Shown here piece after piece: positions 37,729-47,133 of a stretch of 64,000 bases of DNA. Below the pieces are notes generated by a model that was not told the DNA's origin, searched no databases, and was given only the letters and a program-made list of their open reading frames with translations. The number at the start of each line of letters is the position of its first letter. Within the stretch, counting starts at the first letter, position 1. Origin of the DNA: Mesorhizobium sp. DCY119 (lineage in GTDB: Bacteria > Pseudomonadota > Alphaproteobacteria > Rhizobiales > Rhizobiaceae); contig NZ_CP031834.1 in the NCBI RefSeq assembly GCF_003590645.1, forward strand, positions 744,001 to 808,000, in the 5' to 3' direction. A program made the translations under genes and the position numbers.

Positions 37729-38535
37729 ATGCCTTTCTCGATTGCCACCTGGAACATCAATTCCGTGCGGCTGCGCATGCCGCTGGTGGAGCGCCTCCTC
37801 CTTGAAAACGCACCCGACGTGCTGTGCCTGCAGGAGACGAAATGCCCGGACGACCAGTTTCCGTCTGCGGCCTTCCGCAAGCTCGGCTACGAGCATATCG
37901 CGATCAGCGGCCAGAAGGGCTATCACGGCGTCGCGACGGTGGCGCGGCGGCCGCTCGAAATCGTCGAGAAGCGCGAGTTCTGCCAGAAGGGCGATTGCCG
38001 GCATCTTTCGGTGCGGGTGAATGCCGGCGGCAAGCAGCTTCTCGTGCACAATTTCTACGTTCCGGCTGGCGGCGACGAGCCGGACCCGGAGATCAACCCG
38101 AAATTCCGCCACAAGCTCGATTTCGTCGCCGAGATGAATGCCATCCGCGCCGACCATGACGACAATTCGGGGTCGGTGCTGGTCGGCGATCTCAACATAG
38201 CGCCGCTGGAGCACGATGTCTGGTCGCACAAGCAGCTGCTGAAAGTGGTCAGCCACACGCCGATCGAGACGGAGAATTTCGAGGCGATGCGCAAGGCCGG
38301 CGACTGGGTCGACCTGATGCGGCTAAACGTGCCCGACGAGCAGAAGATCTACACCTGGTGGAGCTACCGCGCCCAGGATTGGGAAACCTCCGACCGCGGC
38401 CGGCGTCTCGACCATGTCTGGTCTTCGTCCAATCTGGTTCCGAGCTTCGGCGGCTACGAAATCCTGCGCGCTGCGCGCGGCTGGGACAGGCCGTCGGACC
38501 ATGTGCCGGTGATTGCGCGTTTCGATCTCGACTAG
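37729..38535 (+). CDS. xth: Exodeoxyribonuclease III
   Basis: A 268-residue exonuclease/AP endonuclease of base-excision repair. It has the ATWNINSVRLR and LQETKCPDDQF metal-binding motifs, the VGDLNIAPLEHDVWSHK catalytic Asn/Asp region and the C-terminal SDHVPVIA with the general-base His. The ATG at 37729 is well placed. Convergent with the cNMP-binding gene. Confidence 0.94.
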   Translation: MPFSIATWNINSVRLRMPLVERLLLENAPDVLCLQETKCPDDQFPSAAFRKLGYEHIAISGQKGYHGVATVARRPLEIVEKREFCQKGDCRHLSVRVNAGGKQLLVHNFYVPAGGDEPDPEINPKFRHKLDFVAEMNAIRADHDDNSGSVLVGDLNIAPLEHDVWSHKQLLKVVSHTPIETENFEAMRKAGDWVDLMRLNVPDEQKIYTWWSYRAQDWETSDRGRRLDHVWSSSNLVPSFGGYEILRAARGWDRPSDHVPVIARFDLD

Positions 38536-38561
38536 AGATAACCCGCTCTCGCGTTTTCGCC

Positions 38562-39017
38562 CTACGGTAGCAGCCGGGGCGCGACTTCCTCGATGCGGCG
38601 GATGAGCGCCTGAAGCTCTTCGACGATGCGCTGGTGAAGTGCTATGGCGAGGTCGGGATATTCCCCGAGGATGCGGTGGAACATTTTCCGATTCAGCCGC
38701 AGCACTTCCGAATCGGTGGCGGCGGCTGCACTGGTCAGGCGCCTGGTGTCGGCGATCAGCGCCAGCTCGCCAAGTATGGAGCCCGGCTTGACGACCGCGA
38801 TCGGCGTGCGCTTGGGGTCGTCTTCGCGAAACAGGACGATGCTGCCCTTGACGACGATATAGGCCGAATCGGCCTCGTCCTCCTCCAGAAACAGCTTGCG
38901 CTCCGCCGGCAGCCGCATCGGTTCTGCCCCGAAGGCGAGCAGGCGCAGCTGTTCCTGGCTGAAGCCCTCGAAAAGCCCCACGCCGGACAGAATGCGGATG
39001 TCATCATCCAGCGCCAT
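38562..39017 (-). CDS. Cyclic-nucleotide-binding-domain protein (Crp-like, no HTH)
   Basis: A 151-residue protein with only the cNMP-binding beta-roll (SAYIVVKGSIVLF, PGSILGELALIADTRRLTSAAA) and a C-terminal helix. The DNA-binding domain of Crp/Fnr is absent, so it is not a transcription factor on its own. The ELAL-TRR phosphate-cassette pattern is present, so it could bind a nucleotide. It lies downstream of the response regulator on the same strand. Confidence 0.88.
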   Translation of the reverse strand: MALDDDIRILSGVGLFEGFSQEQLRLLAFGAEPMRLPAERKLFLEEDEADSAYIVVKGSIVLFREDDPKRTPIAVVKPGSILGELALIADTRRLTSAAAATDSEVLRLNRKMFHRILGEYPDLAIALHQRIVEELQALIRRIEEVAPRLLP

Positions 39018-39081
39018 TGCGTCCCCGAATTCCTGGCCTGGTCAGTCCTCCCGTTCGTGCGGCCCCCCGACCGCAAACCGG

Positions 39082-39765
39082 TCAGGGAACCAGCTTGTAT
39101 CCGCCGCTTTCTGTCACAAGAATTTCAGCATTGGAAGGATCGCGCTCTATCTTCTGGCGCAGGCGATAGACATGGGTTTCCAGCGTGTGCGTGGTGACAC
39201 CCGAATTATAGCCCCAGACCTCCTCCAGGAGGACGTCGCGGGTAACGACTTTCTGGTCTGCACGATAGAGATATTTGATGATGGACGCCTCCTTTTCGGT
39301 CAGGCGCACCTTGGCGCCGCGCTGGTCGAGAAGCAGTTTCTGGCTGGGTTTGAACGTATAGGGACCAATCGAAAAGGTTGCGTCCTCACTTTGCTCATGC
39401 TGGCGCAGCTGCGCGCGGATGCGGGCGAGCAGGACGGCGAAGCGGAACGGCTTCGTCACATAGTCGTTGGCGCCGGCTTCCAGCCCGAGGATGGTGTCGG
39501 AATCGGTGTCATGCCCGGTCAGCATGATGATCGGCGCCTTGTAGCCGCCCTTGCGCAGCAGCTTGACGGCTTCGCGGCCGTCCATGTCCGGCAGGCCGAC
39601 ATCCATGATCAGGAGATCGATCAGGCCGCCGCGTGCAACCGATACGCCCTTGGCGGCAGTGGCTTCCTGCAACACGTCGAATTCCTCGTAGAGCGAAAGT
39701 TGCTCGACAAGGGTCGTGCGCAGGTCTTCGTCATCGTCGACAATCAGGATGGTGCGGGAGGTCAT
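39082..39765 (-). CDS. OmpR-family response regulator, CenR-like
   Basis: A 227-residue two-component regulator. The receiver (1-120) has the acidic DDD pair near residue 11, phospho-acceptor Asp55 (LLIMDVGLPDMDG) and Lys in YVTKPF. The C-terminal winged-helix has VRLTEKEASIIKYLY and TTHTLETHVYRLRQKI. Its wording resembles the essential rhizobial envelope and cell-cycle regulator CenR, which is a recollection not a search. No kinase is adjacent. It is divergent from the L,D-transpeptidase. Confidence 0.9.
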   Translation of the reverse strand: MTSRTILIVDDDEDLRTTLVEQLSLYEEFDVLQEATAAKGVSVARGGLIDLLIMDVGLPDMDGREAVKLLRKGGYKAPIIMLTGHDTDSDTILGLEAGANDYVTKPFRFAVLLARIRAQLRQHEQSEDATFSIGPYTFKPSQKLLLDQRGAKVRLTEKEASIIKYLYRADQKVVTRDVLLEEVWGYNSGVTTHTLETHVYRLRQKIERDPSNAEILVTESGGYKLVP

Positions 39766-39866
39766 GGATCAATCCGTTGTTTTGAAATGTATAATTCTGT
39801 TGACCAGTGATCGTTTATGCGGAACCTGATCTTCAGAACAGGCCAGTCACGGTGATTTGCTTCCGT

Positions 39867-40445
39867 ATGCAATCATACTCCAAAAAACGTGAGCGCAATG
39901 GGGCAGGTGCAAAAAACCGACATGGGATCAAAACCTTGGTGGTTCGCGCACGCCCCGGGCACCCTTCGCAAGGGTTGCTGAATGCCGGCGGCACGGTGTT
40001 TTCCTGTGCGCTGGGGCGCGGCGGCATAACCGCCAACAAGCGCGAGGGCGATGGCGGCACGCCGCTGGCGGCGATGCGCATTCTTTCAGGTTATTTCCGG
40101 CAGGATCATTTTTTCGGGCGGCATACACGGCTGAAGATGACGCCGATCGATTCAGCACTTGGCTGGTGCGAGGTGCCGCAGGACCGCAACTACAATCGGC
40201 CCGTCAGGCTGCCTTACGCGGCGAGCCACGAGCATATGCTGCGCGACGACAGGCTCTACGATGCCTGCCTGGTGCTCGACTGGAATATTTCGCCGCGCCT
40301 GCGCGGGCGCGGCAGCGCCATATTTTTCCATCTGGCGCGGCCCGGTTTCACGCCGACGCAAGGCTGCGTGGCGGTGACGGCCAAGGTGATGGCGCGGCTG
40401 CTGCCGCTTCTGTCGGATCGGACCGTGCTGAAGGTGGTGCGCTAG
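39867..40445 (+). CDS. L,D-transpeptidase (YkuD) family protein
   Basis: A 192-residue YkuD-type protein. The domain runs from GGTVFSCALGRGGI to the catalytic block FHLARPGFTPTQGCVAVT, which holds the His and nucleophilic Cys. It lacks an obvious signal peptide, so either the start is further upstream (39807) or export is unusual. It would cross-link or modify peptidoglycan. Its stop overlaps that of the convergent DUF1127 gene. Confidence 0.82.
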   Translation: MQSYSKKRERNGAGAKNRHGIKTLVVRARPGHPSQGLLNAGGTVFSCALGRGGITANKREGDGGTPLAAMRILSGYFRQDHFFGRHTRLKMTPIDSALGWCEVPQDRNYNRPVRLPYAASHEHMLRDDRLYDACLVLDWNISPRLRGRGSAIFFHLARPGFTPTQGCVAVTAKVMARLLPLLSDRTVLKVVR

Positions 40446-40681
40446 CCGCGCGAACGGAACTCGTCGACCGGCAGCTTGCTCATCGCGCGATCGACTGCGG
40501 CAGCAATGTCGTGCCTGTCGACGCCGATATCGTGCAAATAGCGCTCCGGGAGCGTCTTCAGCTCGTCGGCTGCCTTGAACCTTGTCAACCAGTTGCGAAG
40601 TGTCGCGCGGATGCGAAGGCTCAGCAAAGGAGCCGGCCGTGCCGAAGCGGTGAAGCCCAAATCGTCTGTGTAGTAGGCCAT
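40442..40681 (-). CDS. DUF1127 small protein
   Basis: A 79-residue protein with the conserved C-terminal DUF1127 pattern LKTLPERYLHDIGVDRHDI. These small Arg-rich proteins are frequent in alphaproteobacteria, and some bind RNA or affect phosphate and stress responses. It is divergent from the LysR regulator; the 120-base space between them probably holds both promoters. Confidence 0.9.
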   Translation of the reverse strand: MAYYTDDLGFTASARPAPLLSLRIRATLRNWLTRFKAADELKTLPERYLHDIGVDRHDIAAAVDRAMSKLPVDEFRSRG

Positions 40682-40801
40682 GATCGTCTTCTTTCAAGAA
40701 GGATTTTAAACGCTTGTCTGATGTTCATAGTATTGGATTGAAGCTGCTGCGAAAAACGAGTAGTTTTCACCGTATCTGATAATTCAGTTTGAAGATCGAT
40801 C

Positions 40802-41749
40802 ATGTCTGGCCATCTCCCGGGAATTCGCGCGCTGAAGACGCTGGAGGCGGCCGGCCGGCATCTCAATTTCAGCCGGGCTGCTGCCGAGCTGGGCCTGACG
40901 CCGGCTGCGGTCAGCCACCAGATCAAGGAATTCGAAGAACAGCTGGGAATCAGCCTGTTCCTGCGCACAAGCCGGATGATGGAGCTGACGCAGGCCGGCG
41001 AGATCCTCCACGCAGCCGTCACCGAAGCGCTCACTGGCCTGACGCGCGCGGCGGTGCGCGTGCAGAAGATACGGTCCAACATGCGGCTGCGGGTCAGCGC
41101 ATCGACGTCGATCGCCGCCAAATGGCTGGTGCCGCGCCTGGAAAAGTTCATGCAGCAATGGCCCGATGTCGACATAAGGCTCGACGTTTCGACCAGCCTG
41201 CGCGATTTCACCCGCGACGACATCGACGTCGCCTTTCGCTGGGGGCGCGGCCAGTATCCCGGCGCGCGGGCCGATCGGATGTTCGAGCACTCGATTATCC
41301 CGGTCTGCAGCCCGGCCCTGCTTGAAGCCAAGGGGCCTCTGACGGAGCCGCGCGACCTGCTGAAATGCCGGCTGATCCACGTTTCGTGGAGCGGTCTCGG
41401 CGTAACCTGGCCAGACTGGCGCATGTGGATGCTGGCTGCCGGCATCGGGGATTTCGATGACAGCCCTGGCCTGCATTTCGCCGAGACCGGGCCGGCGATA
41501 CAGGCGGCAATCGACGGTCACGGCATTGCGCTCGGCGATGCCTGGATGGTAGCCGACGATCTCGCCGCTGGCCGGCTGGTAAAACCCTTCGCGCTGTCGA
41601 TCGACGGTCCGCCGCAGTTTGCCTACTATATCGTCACGCCCCTCGAAGCGGCGGACGACCCGCTGATCAGGACTTTTCGCGAATGGGTTCTGGAGCAGGC
41701 AGCCGACACGCCACGCATGCCGGAGGCTGCACGCCCCACCAGCCTATGA
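40802..41749 (+). CDS. LysR-family transcriptional regulator (GcvA-like)
   Basis: A 315-residue LTTR. The N-terminal HTH (ALKTLEAAGRHLNFSRAAAELGLTPAAVSHQIK, shown by ends only: ALKTLEAAGRHLN and TPAAVSHQIKEFEEQ) is followed by a periplasmic-binding-like effector domain with the RTSRMMELTQAG and MRLRVSAST blocks of the GcvA group. It is divergent from the DUF1127 gene and may control it. The effector is unknown. Confidence 0.92.
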   Translation: MSGHLPGIRALKTLEAAGRHLNFSRAAAELGLTPAAVSHQIKEFEEQLGISLFLRTSRMMELTQAGEILHAAVTEALTGLTRAAVRVQKIRSNMRLRVSASTSIAAKWLVPRLEKFMQQWPDVDIRLDVSTSLRDFTRDDIDVAFRWGRGQYPGARADRMFEHSIIPVCSPALLEAKGPLTEPRDLLKCRLIHVSWSGLGVTWPDWRMWMLAAGIGDFDDSPGLHFAETGPAIQAAIDGHGIALGDAWMVADDLAAGRLVKPFALSIDGPPQFAYYIVTPLEAADDPLIRTFREWVLEQAADTPRMPEAARPTSL

Positions 41750-41782
41750 TCGCGCCCGCTCTTCCAGTGCGCGCAAACGCCG

Positions 41783-42430
41783 TCAAGCGTAGCGCCAGAC
41801 CGTCGTGCGCTTGACCTCGGCGTCCTCCAGAGCGCGGGTGACCGGCACCTGATAGACGGCCAGCGCCTGCATCCGCTCCTTCGGCAGATAGGCACGGCCG
41901 GGATCGCCGATGAGGATTTCGGTGCCGCGCCGGCTGAGTTCGGAAAACCATGGGATCAGCCGGTCGGCGAAGGGCTTTTCGTAGAAGACGTCGCCGGCGA
42001 GGATGACGTCCCAGCCTTCATCTGCACCCACGAGATCGGCGCCGGAAAACACGGCGGAAACACCATTGGCCTGCGTGTTGAGCGCGATCGCCGCTTCGCA
42101 GAAAGGGTCTATGTCGGCGGCAGTCACTTCGCCAGCGCCGGCTTTCATGGCCGCGATTGCGACGAGACCGGAGCCGGAGGCGAAATCGAGCACGCGCTTG
42201 CCGCACACCGTCTCGGGGTGGTCGAGAATGTAACGCGCCAGCCCCTGCCCGCCGGCCCAGGCAAAGGCCCAGAAGGGCGGCGGCAGGCCGATCTCGGCAA
42301 GCTCTTCTTCCGTCTTCTTCCAGAGGTCATGCGCCTCGTCGGCGAGATGAAGCAGAACCTCCGGCACATGCGGCGGGGTCATCAGCGCCGTGTTGGCGCG
42401 GATGAAGCTTTCGGCCTCCGCTGGCGTCAC
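41783..42430 (-). CDS. Class I SAM-dependent methyltransferase (ETFB-lysine-methyltransferase-like)
   Basis: A 215-residue methyltransferase with VLDFASGSGLVAIAAMKAGAG (SAM site), EVTAADIDPF and the DVILAGDVFYEKPF block. The WAFAWAGGQGLARYI motif places it near bacterial homologues of the lysine methyltransferase acting on the electron-transfer flavoprotein beta subunit. The GTG at 42430 overlaps the stop of the EVE gene (GTGA), so translation is coupled. It ends a five-gene operon led by tsaD. Confidence 0.82.
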   Translation of the reverse strand: MTPAEAESFIRANTALMTPPHVPEVLLHLADEAHDLWKKTEEELAEIGLPPPFWAFAWAGGQGLARYILDHPETVCGKRVLDFASGSGLVAIAAMKAGAGEVTAADIDPFCEAAIALNTQANGVSAVFSGADLVGADEGWDVILAGDVFYEKPFADRLIPWFSELSRRGTEILIGDPGRAYLPKERMQALAVYQVPVTRALEDAEVKRTTVWRYA

Positions 42431-42852
42431 GGTGCGGGGTCGAGGCCGCCCATGCGGCAGACTTCGCGCCATTCGTCCGATGTCACCGGCTGCACCGACA
42501 GGCGCATGGAGGTGACGAGCGCCATTTTGGCGAGCTTCGGATTGGCCTTCACGTCGACCAGCGTCACCGGCTTGGGCACGTCGCGCACGGCGCGGATATC
42601 GACGCATTCCCAGCGCGGGTCTTCGGTCGTGGTATCGTGATGGGCAAGCGCGCAGACCTCGGCGATGCCGACAACTTCCAGCCCCTCATTGGAGTGGTAG
42701 AAGAAGCCGAGATCGCCGATCTGCATGGCGCGCATGTTGTTGCGCGCCAGATAATTGCGCACGCCGTCCCACTGCGTGCCTTCCTTGCCCTTCGCCTTCA
42801 GCATGTCGAAGGAGAATTTGAACGGCTCGGATTTGAACAGCCAGTAGTTCAT
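42427..42852 (-). CDS. EVE domain protein
   Basis: A 141-residue single EVE domain: NYWLFKSEPFKFSFD, WDGVRNYLARNNMRAM, GDLGFFYHSNEG and the conserved DPRWECVDIRAV. EVE is a PUA-like fold that binds modified bases in DNA or RNA. It starts at 42852 with GGGAG seven bases upstream, and lies between the YciI and methyltransferase genes. Confidence 0.93.
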   Translation of the reverse strand: MNYWLFKSEPFKFSFDMLKAKGKEGTQWDGVRNYLARNNMRAMQIGDLGFFYHSNEGLEVVGIAEVCALAHHDTTTEDPRWECVDIRAVRDVPKPVTLVDVKANPKLAKMALVTSMRLSVQPVTSDEWREVCRMGGLDPAP

Positions 42853-42892
42853 CTTTTTGCTCCCTGTCGTGCCTTCGGCCGCCTCTTGTGGT

Positions 42893-43189
42893 TCAGGCGC
42901 TCGCCGGGTTGTTGAAGACCCAGTTCCAGGGTTGCACCTCGACGCTTTCGAACAGGCCCGCCTTGGCGAAGGGGTCGTTGCCCGAAATCTCCGTTGCCGC
43001 TGCCTTGTCGGCAGCTTCGACGACGACGAGGCTGCCGCAGGGCTTGCCGTCATCGTCGAGAAACGGGCCGGCGAATTTCAGCGTGCCGGCGTCGTTGAGG
43101 CCGTTGAGGAAGGTGACGTGTTCCGGGCGCGTGTCGAGGCGCAGTTGCAGATGACCCGGCTTGTCCTTGCAGATGAACGCAAACAGCAT
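42893..43189 (-). CDS. YciI-like protein
   Basis: A 98-residue YCII-fold protein: MLFAFICKDKPGHLQLRL, AGPFLDDDGKPCGSLVVVEA and NDPFAKAGLFE, with the family's conserved His-Asp region. The catalytic role is unproven. GGAG precedes the ATG. It lies 17 bases after gpsA. Confidence 0.9.
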   Translation of the reverse strand: MLFAFICKDKPGHLQLRLDTRPEHVTFLNGLNDAGTLKFAGPFLDDDGKPCGSLVVVEAADKAAATEISGNDPFAKAGLFESVEVQPWNWVFNNPASA

Positions 43190-43206
43190 GTTTTCAGCTC
43201 CTGTTT

Positions 43207-44190
43207 CTATTCGGCTTCGTGGCGAAGCGGGCGCGACATCAGCGCCGAGACCGCTTCCTGGATGGTGATGGCGCCGGCAAGGATGCCGGCGACGGCGGTG
43301 ATGATCGGCGCGTCGACGCCGCGCTCTTTGGCGATGCGGGCGGCAATGCCGGCGGTGGCGACGCCTTCGGCCAGCGGGCGGCCTGCGAGCGGTTCGCCGC
43401 GTCCCAGCGCCAGCCCGTAGGTGAAATTGCGTGACTGCGCCGACGAACATGTCAGCAGCAGGTCGCCGAGGCCAGAAAGGCCCATCAGCGTTTCAGGCTC
43501 GGCGCCGAAGGCAGCGCCGATGCGGCGCAGTTCGACGAAGCCGCGCGTGACCATCGCGGCTTGCGCGCTGGCGCCAAGGCCGGCGCCGGTGACGGCGCCT
43601 GCTGCGATGGCAAAGACATTCTTCAGCGCGCCGCCGATTTCGACGCCGACAAGATCGCCGGTCGAATAGCAGCGGAAGCCGGCGGTGGAAAAGCGCAATG
43701 CGAGCGCTGCGGCGCGCGCCTCGTCCTGCGCGCCCACCACGACGGCCGTCGGCAAGCTTCTCGCCACATCCGAGGCGAAGCTAGGGCCGGACAGAGCCGC
43801 GACGGGGTTTTGCGGCAGGATTTCGCCAGCGATCTGCGACAGAAGCGTGCCGGTGGTGCTTTCGATGCCCTTGGCGCAGAGAACCAGCGGCACATGTGCC
43901 GGAATTTTTCCCTTCACCTCGCCGAGCACCGCGCGCAACACCTGCGCCGGGGTGACGACGAGCACGCAGTCCACGCCCTCCAGTGCCGCATTGAGGTCGG
44001 TGGTTGCTTCAAGTGCCGGGTCGAGGCGGATGCCGGGGAGATAGCGCGGATTCTCGCCCTGGCCGATCGCCGTCACCATGGCTTCGTCACGCGCCCACAG
44101 CCGCACTGCATTGCCCGCGCGGGCCATGGTCAGCGCAAGGGCCGTGCCCCAGGCGCCGCCGCCCAGCACGGTGATGCGATAGTTGCTCAT
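43207..44190 (-). CDS. gpsA: Glycerol-3-phosphate dehydrogenase [NAD(P)+]
   Basis: A 327-residue enzyme that makes sn-glycerol-3-phosphate for phospholipids. It has the N-terminal Rossmann motif [34 protein letters not shown] and the catalytic Lys in [14 protein letters not shown]. The start overlaps the tsaD stop (ATGA). The order tsaD-gpsA is conserved in rhizobia. Confidence 0.95.
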   Translation of the reverse strand: MSNYRITVLGGGAWGTALALTMARAGNAVRLWARDEAMVTAIGQGENPRYLPGIRLDPALEATTDLNAALEGVDCVLVVTPAQVLRAVLGEVKGKIPAHVPLVLCAKGIESTTGTLLSQIAGEILPQNPVAALSGPSFASDVARSLPTAVVVGAQDEARAAALALRFSTAGFRCYSTGDLVGVEIGGALKNVFAIAAGAVTGAGLGASAQAAMVTRGFVELRRIGAAFGAEPETLMGLSGLGDLLLTCSSAQSRNFTYGLALGRGEPLAGRPLAEGVATAGIAARIAKERGVDAPIITAVAGILAGAITIQEAVSALMSRPLRHEAE

Positions 44191-45275
44191 GCCTTGGCTC
44201 CCCGCCGGCCCGAGCCGATCATGGGCGCGGAAATGCTGTCGAGCGGCCAGCGCGAGCGCGGCACGAAATCCATCGCGTCGGGCTCGACCAGCCCGGCGCG
44301 GATGCGCTCGATGCCGGCCCAGGCGATCATCGCGGCATTGTCGGTGCACAGCACATGCGGCGGCGCGATGAAGCTGAAGCCGTGACCGGCGCATAATGTC
44401 TCAAGCGTCGAGCGAATCTGGCGATTGGCCGCGACGCCACCGGCAACGACCAGCGCCGGCGTCTTCACATCGGGATATTCCTCGCGGAAGCGGGCGAGGC
44501 TGCGGTCGACGCGGTCGCCGAGCGCGTCCGACACGGCCAACTGGAACGAGGCGCAGATATCAGCGACATCCTGCTCGCTGAGCGGGGCGATGGCCGTTGC
44601 CGCCTGCCGCACGGCGGTCTTGAGGCCGGAGAAGGAGAAATCCGGGCGGGCCTCACCCTTCATCGGGCGGGGGAAAGCAAAGCGTTTTGCGTTGCCGCTC
44701 GCTGCTGCCTTCTCGACATTCGGGCCGCCGGGATAGGGCAGGCCGAGCATCTTGGCCGTCTTGTCGAAGGCTTCGCCGAGTGCGTCGTCTATTGTGGTCG
44801 CCCAACGCTGGTAGTCACCGACGCCTCGCACCAGCACGATCTGCGTATGACCGCCGGAAACGAGCAGCAGCAGGTAGGGAAAGGCCAGCCCGTCGGTGAG
44901 CCGCGCCGTCAGCGCATGGCCTTCGAGATGGTTGACCGCGATCAGCGGCTTGCCGGTGGCGGCAGCGATCGCCTTGGCCGTCATCAGGCCGACGATTAGC
45001 CCGCCGACGAGGCCGGGTCCGGCGGTGGCGGCGATGGCGTCGATCTCGGAAAGCGTCACATCCGAATCGGCAAGGGCTGCCTCGATGATGCCGTCCAGCG
45101 CCTCGACATGGGCGCGCGCGGCGATCTCCGGTACGACGCCGCCGAAGGCTGCGTGCTCCTCGATCTGGCTCAGCACGACATTCGACAGGATCTCAGGTGC
45201 AGCACCCTCGCGCAGGCCGACCACGCTGGCCGCTGTCTCATCGCAGCTCGTTTCGATGCCGAGCACGCGGATCAT
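44187..45275 (-). CDS. tsaD: tRNA N6-adenosine threonylcarbamoyltransferase
   Basis: TsaD transfers threonylcarbamoyl to A37 of ANN-decoding tRNAs (t6A). The 362-residue protein has [14 protein letters not shown], the metal site [16 protein letters not shown] and [10 protein letters not shown]. The ATG at 45275 (MIRVLGIE) is chosen; an ATG at 45293 adds six residues, and neither has a strong ribosome-binding site. It leads a five-gene minus-strand operon and is divergent from hemC across 96 bases. Confidence 0.95.
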   Translation of the reverse strand: MIRVLGIETSCDETAASVVGLREGAAPEILSNVVLSQIEEHAAFGGVVPEIAARAHVEALDGIIEAALADSDVTLSEIDAIAATAGPGLVGGLIVGLMTAKAIAAATGKPLIAVNHLEGHALTARLTDGLAFPYLLLLVSGGHTQIVLVRGVGDYQRWATTIDDALGEAFDKTAKMLGLPYPGGPNVEKAAASGNAKRFAFPRPMKGEARPDFSFSGLKTAVRQAATAIAPLSEQDVADICASFQLAVSDALGDRVDRSLARFREEYPDVKTPALVVAGGVAANRQIRSTLETLCAGHGFSFIAPPHVLCTDNAAMIAWAGIERIRAGLVEPDAMDFVPRSRWPLDSISAPMIGSGRRGAKA

Positions 45276-45371
45276 GGCGTCATTTCGTTGCATTGCCCGA
45301 CCGTGATTTCCCCGATAGGAGATGCGGGGCGAAAACCCCATTCGCCGGGTGGGTATCACGGACCGAGCGTC

Positions 45372-46301
45372 ATGCAAACTAGAGCGTTGAAAATCGGAAC
45401 TCGCGGCAGTCCGCTGGCGCTGGCGCAAGCCGTGGAAACGCGCGCGCGGCTGGTTGCGGCGCACAGCCTTCCCGAAGACGCCTTCGAGATCGTGCCGCTT
45501 TCGACCAGCGGCGACCGCATCCAGGACCGGCCGCTTTCGGAAGTGGGCGGCAAGGGGCTTTTCACCAAGGAACTCGAGGATGCGCTGTATGACGGGCGCA
45601 TCGACATCGCCGTGCATTCCTCGAAAGACATGGCGACCGTGCTGCCGGAAGGGCTCGAGGTCTCCACCTTCCTGCCGCGCGAAGACCCGCGCGACGCCTT
45701 CATCGGCAAGCTGGCGCCGTCGATTGCAGAGTTGCCGCACGGCGCGACCGTCGGCTCGTCATCGCTGCGGCGGCAGGCGCTGATCCGGCGCATGCGGCCC
45801 GACCTGAAGGTGGTGATGTTTCGCGGCAATGTGCAGACGCGGCTGCGCAAGCTGGAAGAAGGCATTGCAGCCGGCACCATCCTCGCCAATGCCGGGCTGC
45901 GTCGTCTCGGGCTGGAAAGCGTCATCACCGATCTGATGCCGCTCGAAAAATTTCCGCCGGCTCCCGGCCAAGGTGCGATCGGCATCGAGCACCGCTCCAG
46001 CGATAGCGAGGTGCGCGATCTGCTCGCCGCCATTCACGATGCGCCGACGGGTCATGCGCTGGCCTGCGAGCGGGCCTATCTCGCCGCGCTTGACGGCTCG
46101 TGCCGCACGCCGATTGCCGGTCATGCCGTGATCGAGGGCGATCATCTGTCGTTCAGCGGCGTCATCCTTTCGCCGGATGGAACCGAGGCGCATGAGGTGC
46201 GGGGCGAGGGCAAGGCGACCGATGCGGCGCAAATCGGCCGCGCGGCGGGCGAAGACGTTCGTGCACGCGCCGGAACGCGCTTTTTCGAGGGCTGGAGCTG
46301 A
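45372..46301 (+). CDS. hemC: Hydroxymethylbilane synthase (porphobilinogen deaminase)
   Basis: HemC joins four porphobilinogens in haem and cobalamin synthesis. The 309-residue protein has [30 protein letters not shown] and RGNVQTRL, and the dipyrromethane-cofactor Cys in LDGSCRTPI. hemD starts directly after the stop. The start is divergent from tsaD. Confidence 0.96.
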   Translation: MQTRALKIGTRGSPLALAQAVETRARLVAAHSLPEDAFEIVPLSTSGDRIQDRPLSEVGGKGLFTKELEDALYDGRIDIAVHSSKDMATVLPEGLEVSTFLPREDPRDAFIGKLAPSIAELPHGATVGSSSLRRQALIRRMRPDLKVVMFRGNVQTRLRKLEEGIAAGTILANAGLRRLGLESVITDLMPLEKFPPAPGQGAIGIEHRSSDSEVRDLLAAIHDAPTGHALACERAYLAALDGSCRTPIAGHAVIEGDHLSFSGVILSPDGTEAHEVRGEGKATDAAQIGRAAGEDVRARAGTRFFEGWS

Positions 46302-47023
46302 ATGCGGCCCCGCGTGCTGGTGACACGGCCGGAACCCGGCGCGTCGGCCACCGCACGCCGGCTTGAAGAAGTGGGGTTTTCGCCTGTTATTATGCCGCTA
46401 TCGGAAACGCTGGCGCTGCCGGTCGATGTGTCTGCGATCCCGCACGACATGGATGCAGTTGTCGTCACCAGCGCCAACGCGATACGCCATGCTTCAGACG
46501 ATCTGATTGCATCTCTGGCAGGCCGGCGCTTGTTCGCGGTTGGCAGGAAAACGGCGAAGGCCGCGCGGGAAGCCGGTTTTGCCAGTGTCATTGAAGGTTC
46601 CGGCGACGCGGTGGGCCTTGCGGACAAGATCGTGGCCGAACTGCCGGCGGGTTCCAGAATCCTGTATTTGACCGGGCGAGTCCGGCTCGACCATTTCGAA
46701 CGCAGCGTCGCCGAATCGGGATTGCGCATTTTTGTGACGGAGACCTACGACACACGCAGGATCGACTATCCGGAGGAAGCCGTCGCCTCGTTGCTGGCGG
46801 GGGTCAAATCGACGCGGTTCTGCTCTATTCGGCCAAGGCCGCGGAAGCGTTGTCCAGCCTCGCCGGGCAACCCGGGATGCATTCCCTTTTCGCGACAGCG
46901 CGCTATTTTTGTCTGTCCGACCGTGTTGCAGCTTCCCTGAACGCGGCGGAAAAGGACCGGATTTCGATAGCGGCCGAGCCGACAGAGGATGCATTGTTGT
47001 CGCTGCTGAAGGCCGACCGCTGA
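46302..47023 (+). pseudogene. hemD: Uroporphyrinogen-III synthase with a -1 frameshift
   Basis: The gene starts MRPRVLVTRPEPGA and codes normally up to about residue 166 (EEAVASLLAG). There the G run 46799-46803 has five G; with six, the frame continues as GQIDAVLLYSAKAAEALS to LLSLLKADR and stops at 47021-47023, giving about 240 residues, the normal HemD size. As written, the frame ends at 46940 with 46 unrelated residues. Uroporphyrinogen-III synthase is needed for haem, so a sequencing or assembly error in the homopolymer is most likely; a true mutation or programmed shift is the alternative. It lies between hemC and the mitofilin-like gene. Confidence 0.85.
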
Positions 47024-47133
47024 ACGCGCCATCACCCGGCCCCTTTTCACGTCATGCTGGTGTGGTACTGATCTTTTTGCTGGTTCCTGCGTTGCGGGAT
47101 TATTGAAAACGACATTCATTGCGGAGTTCTCAC

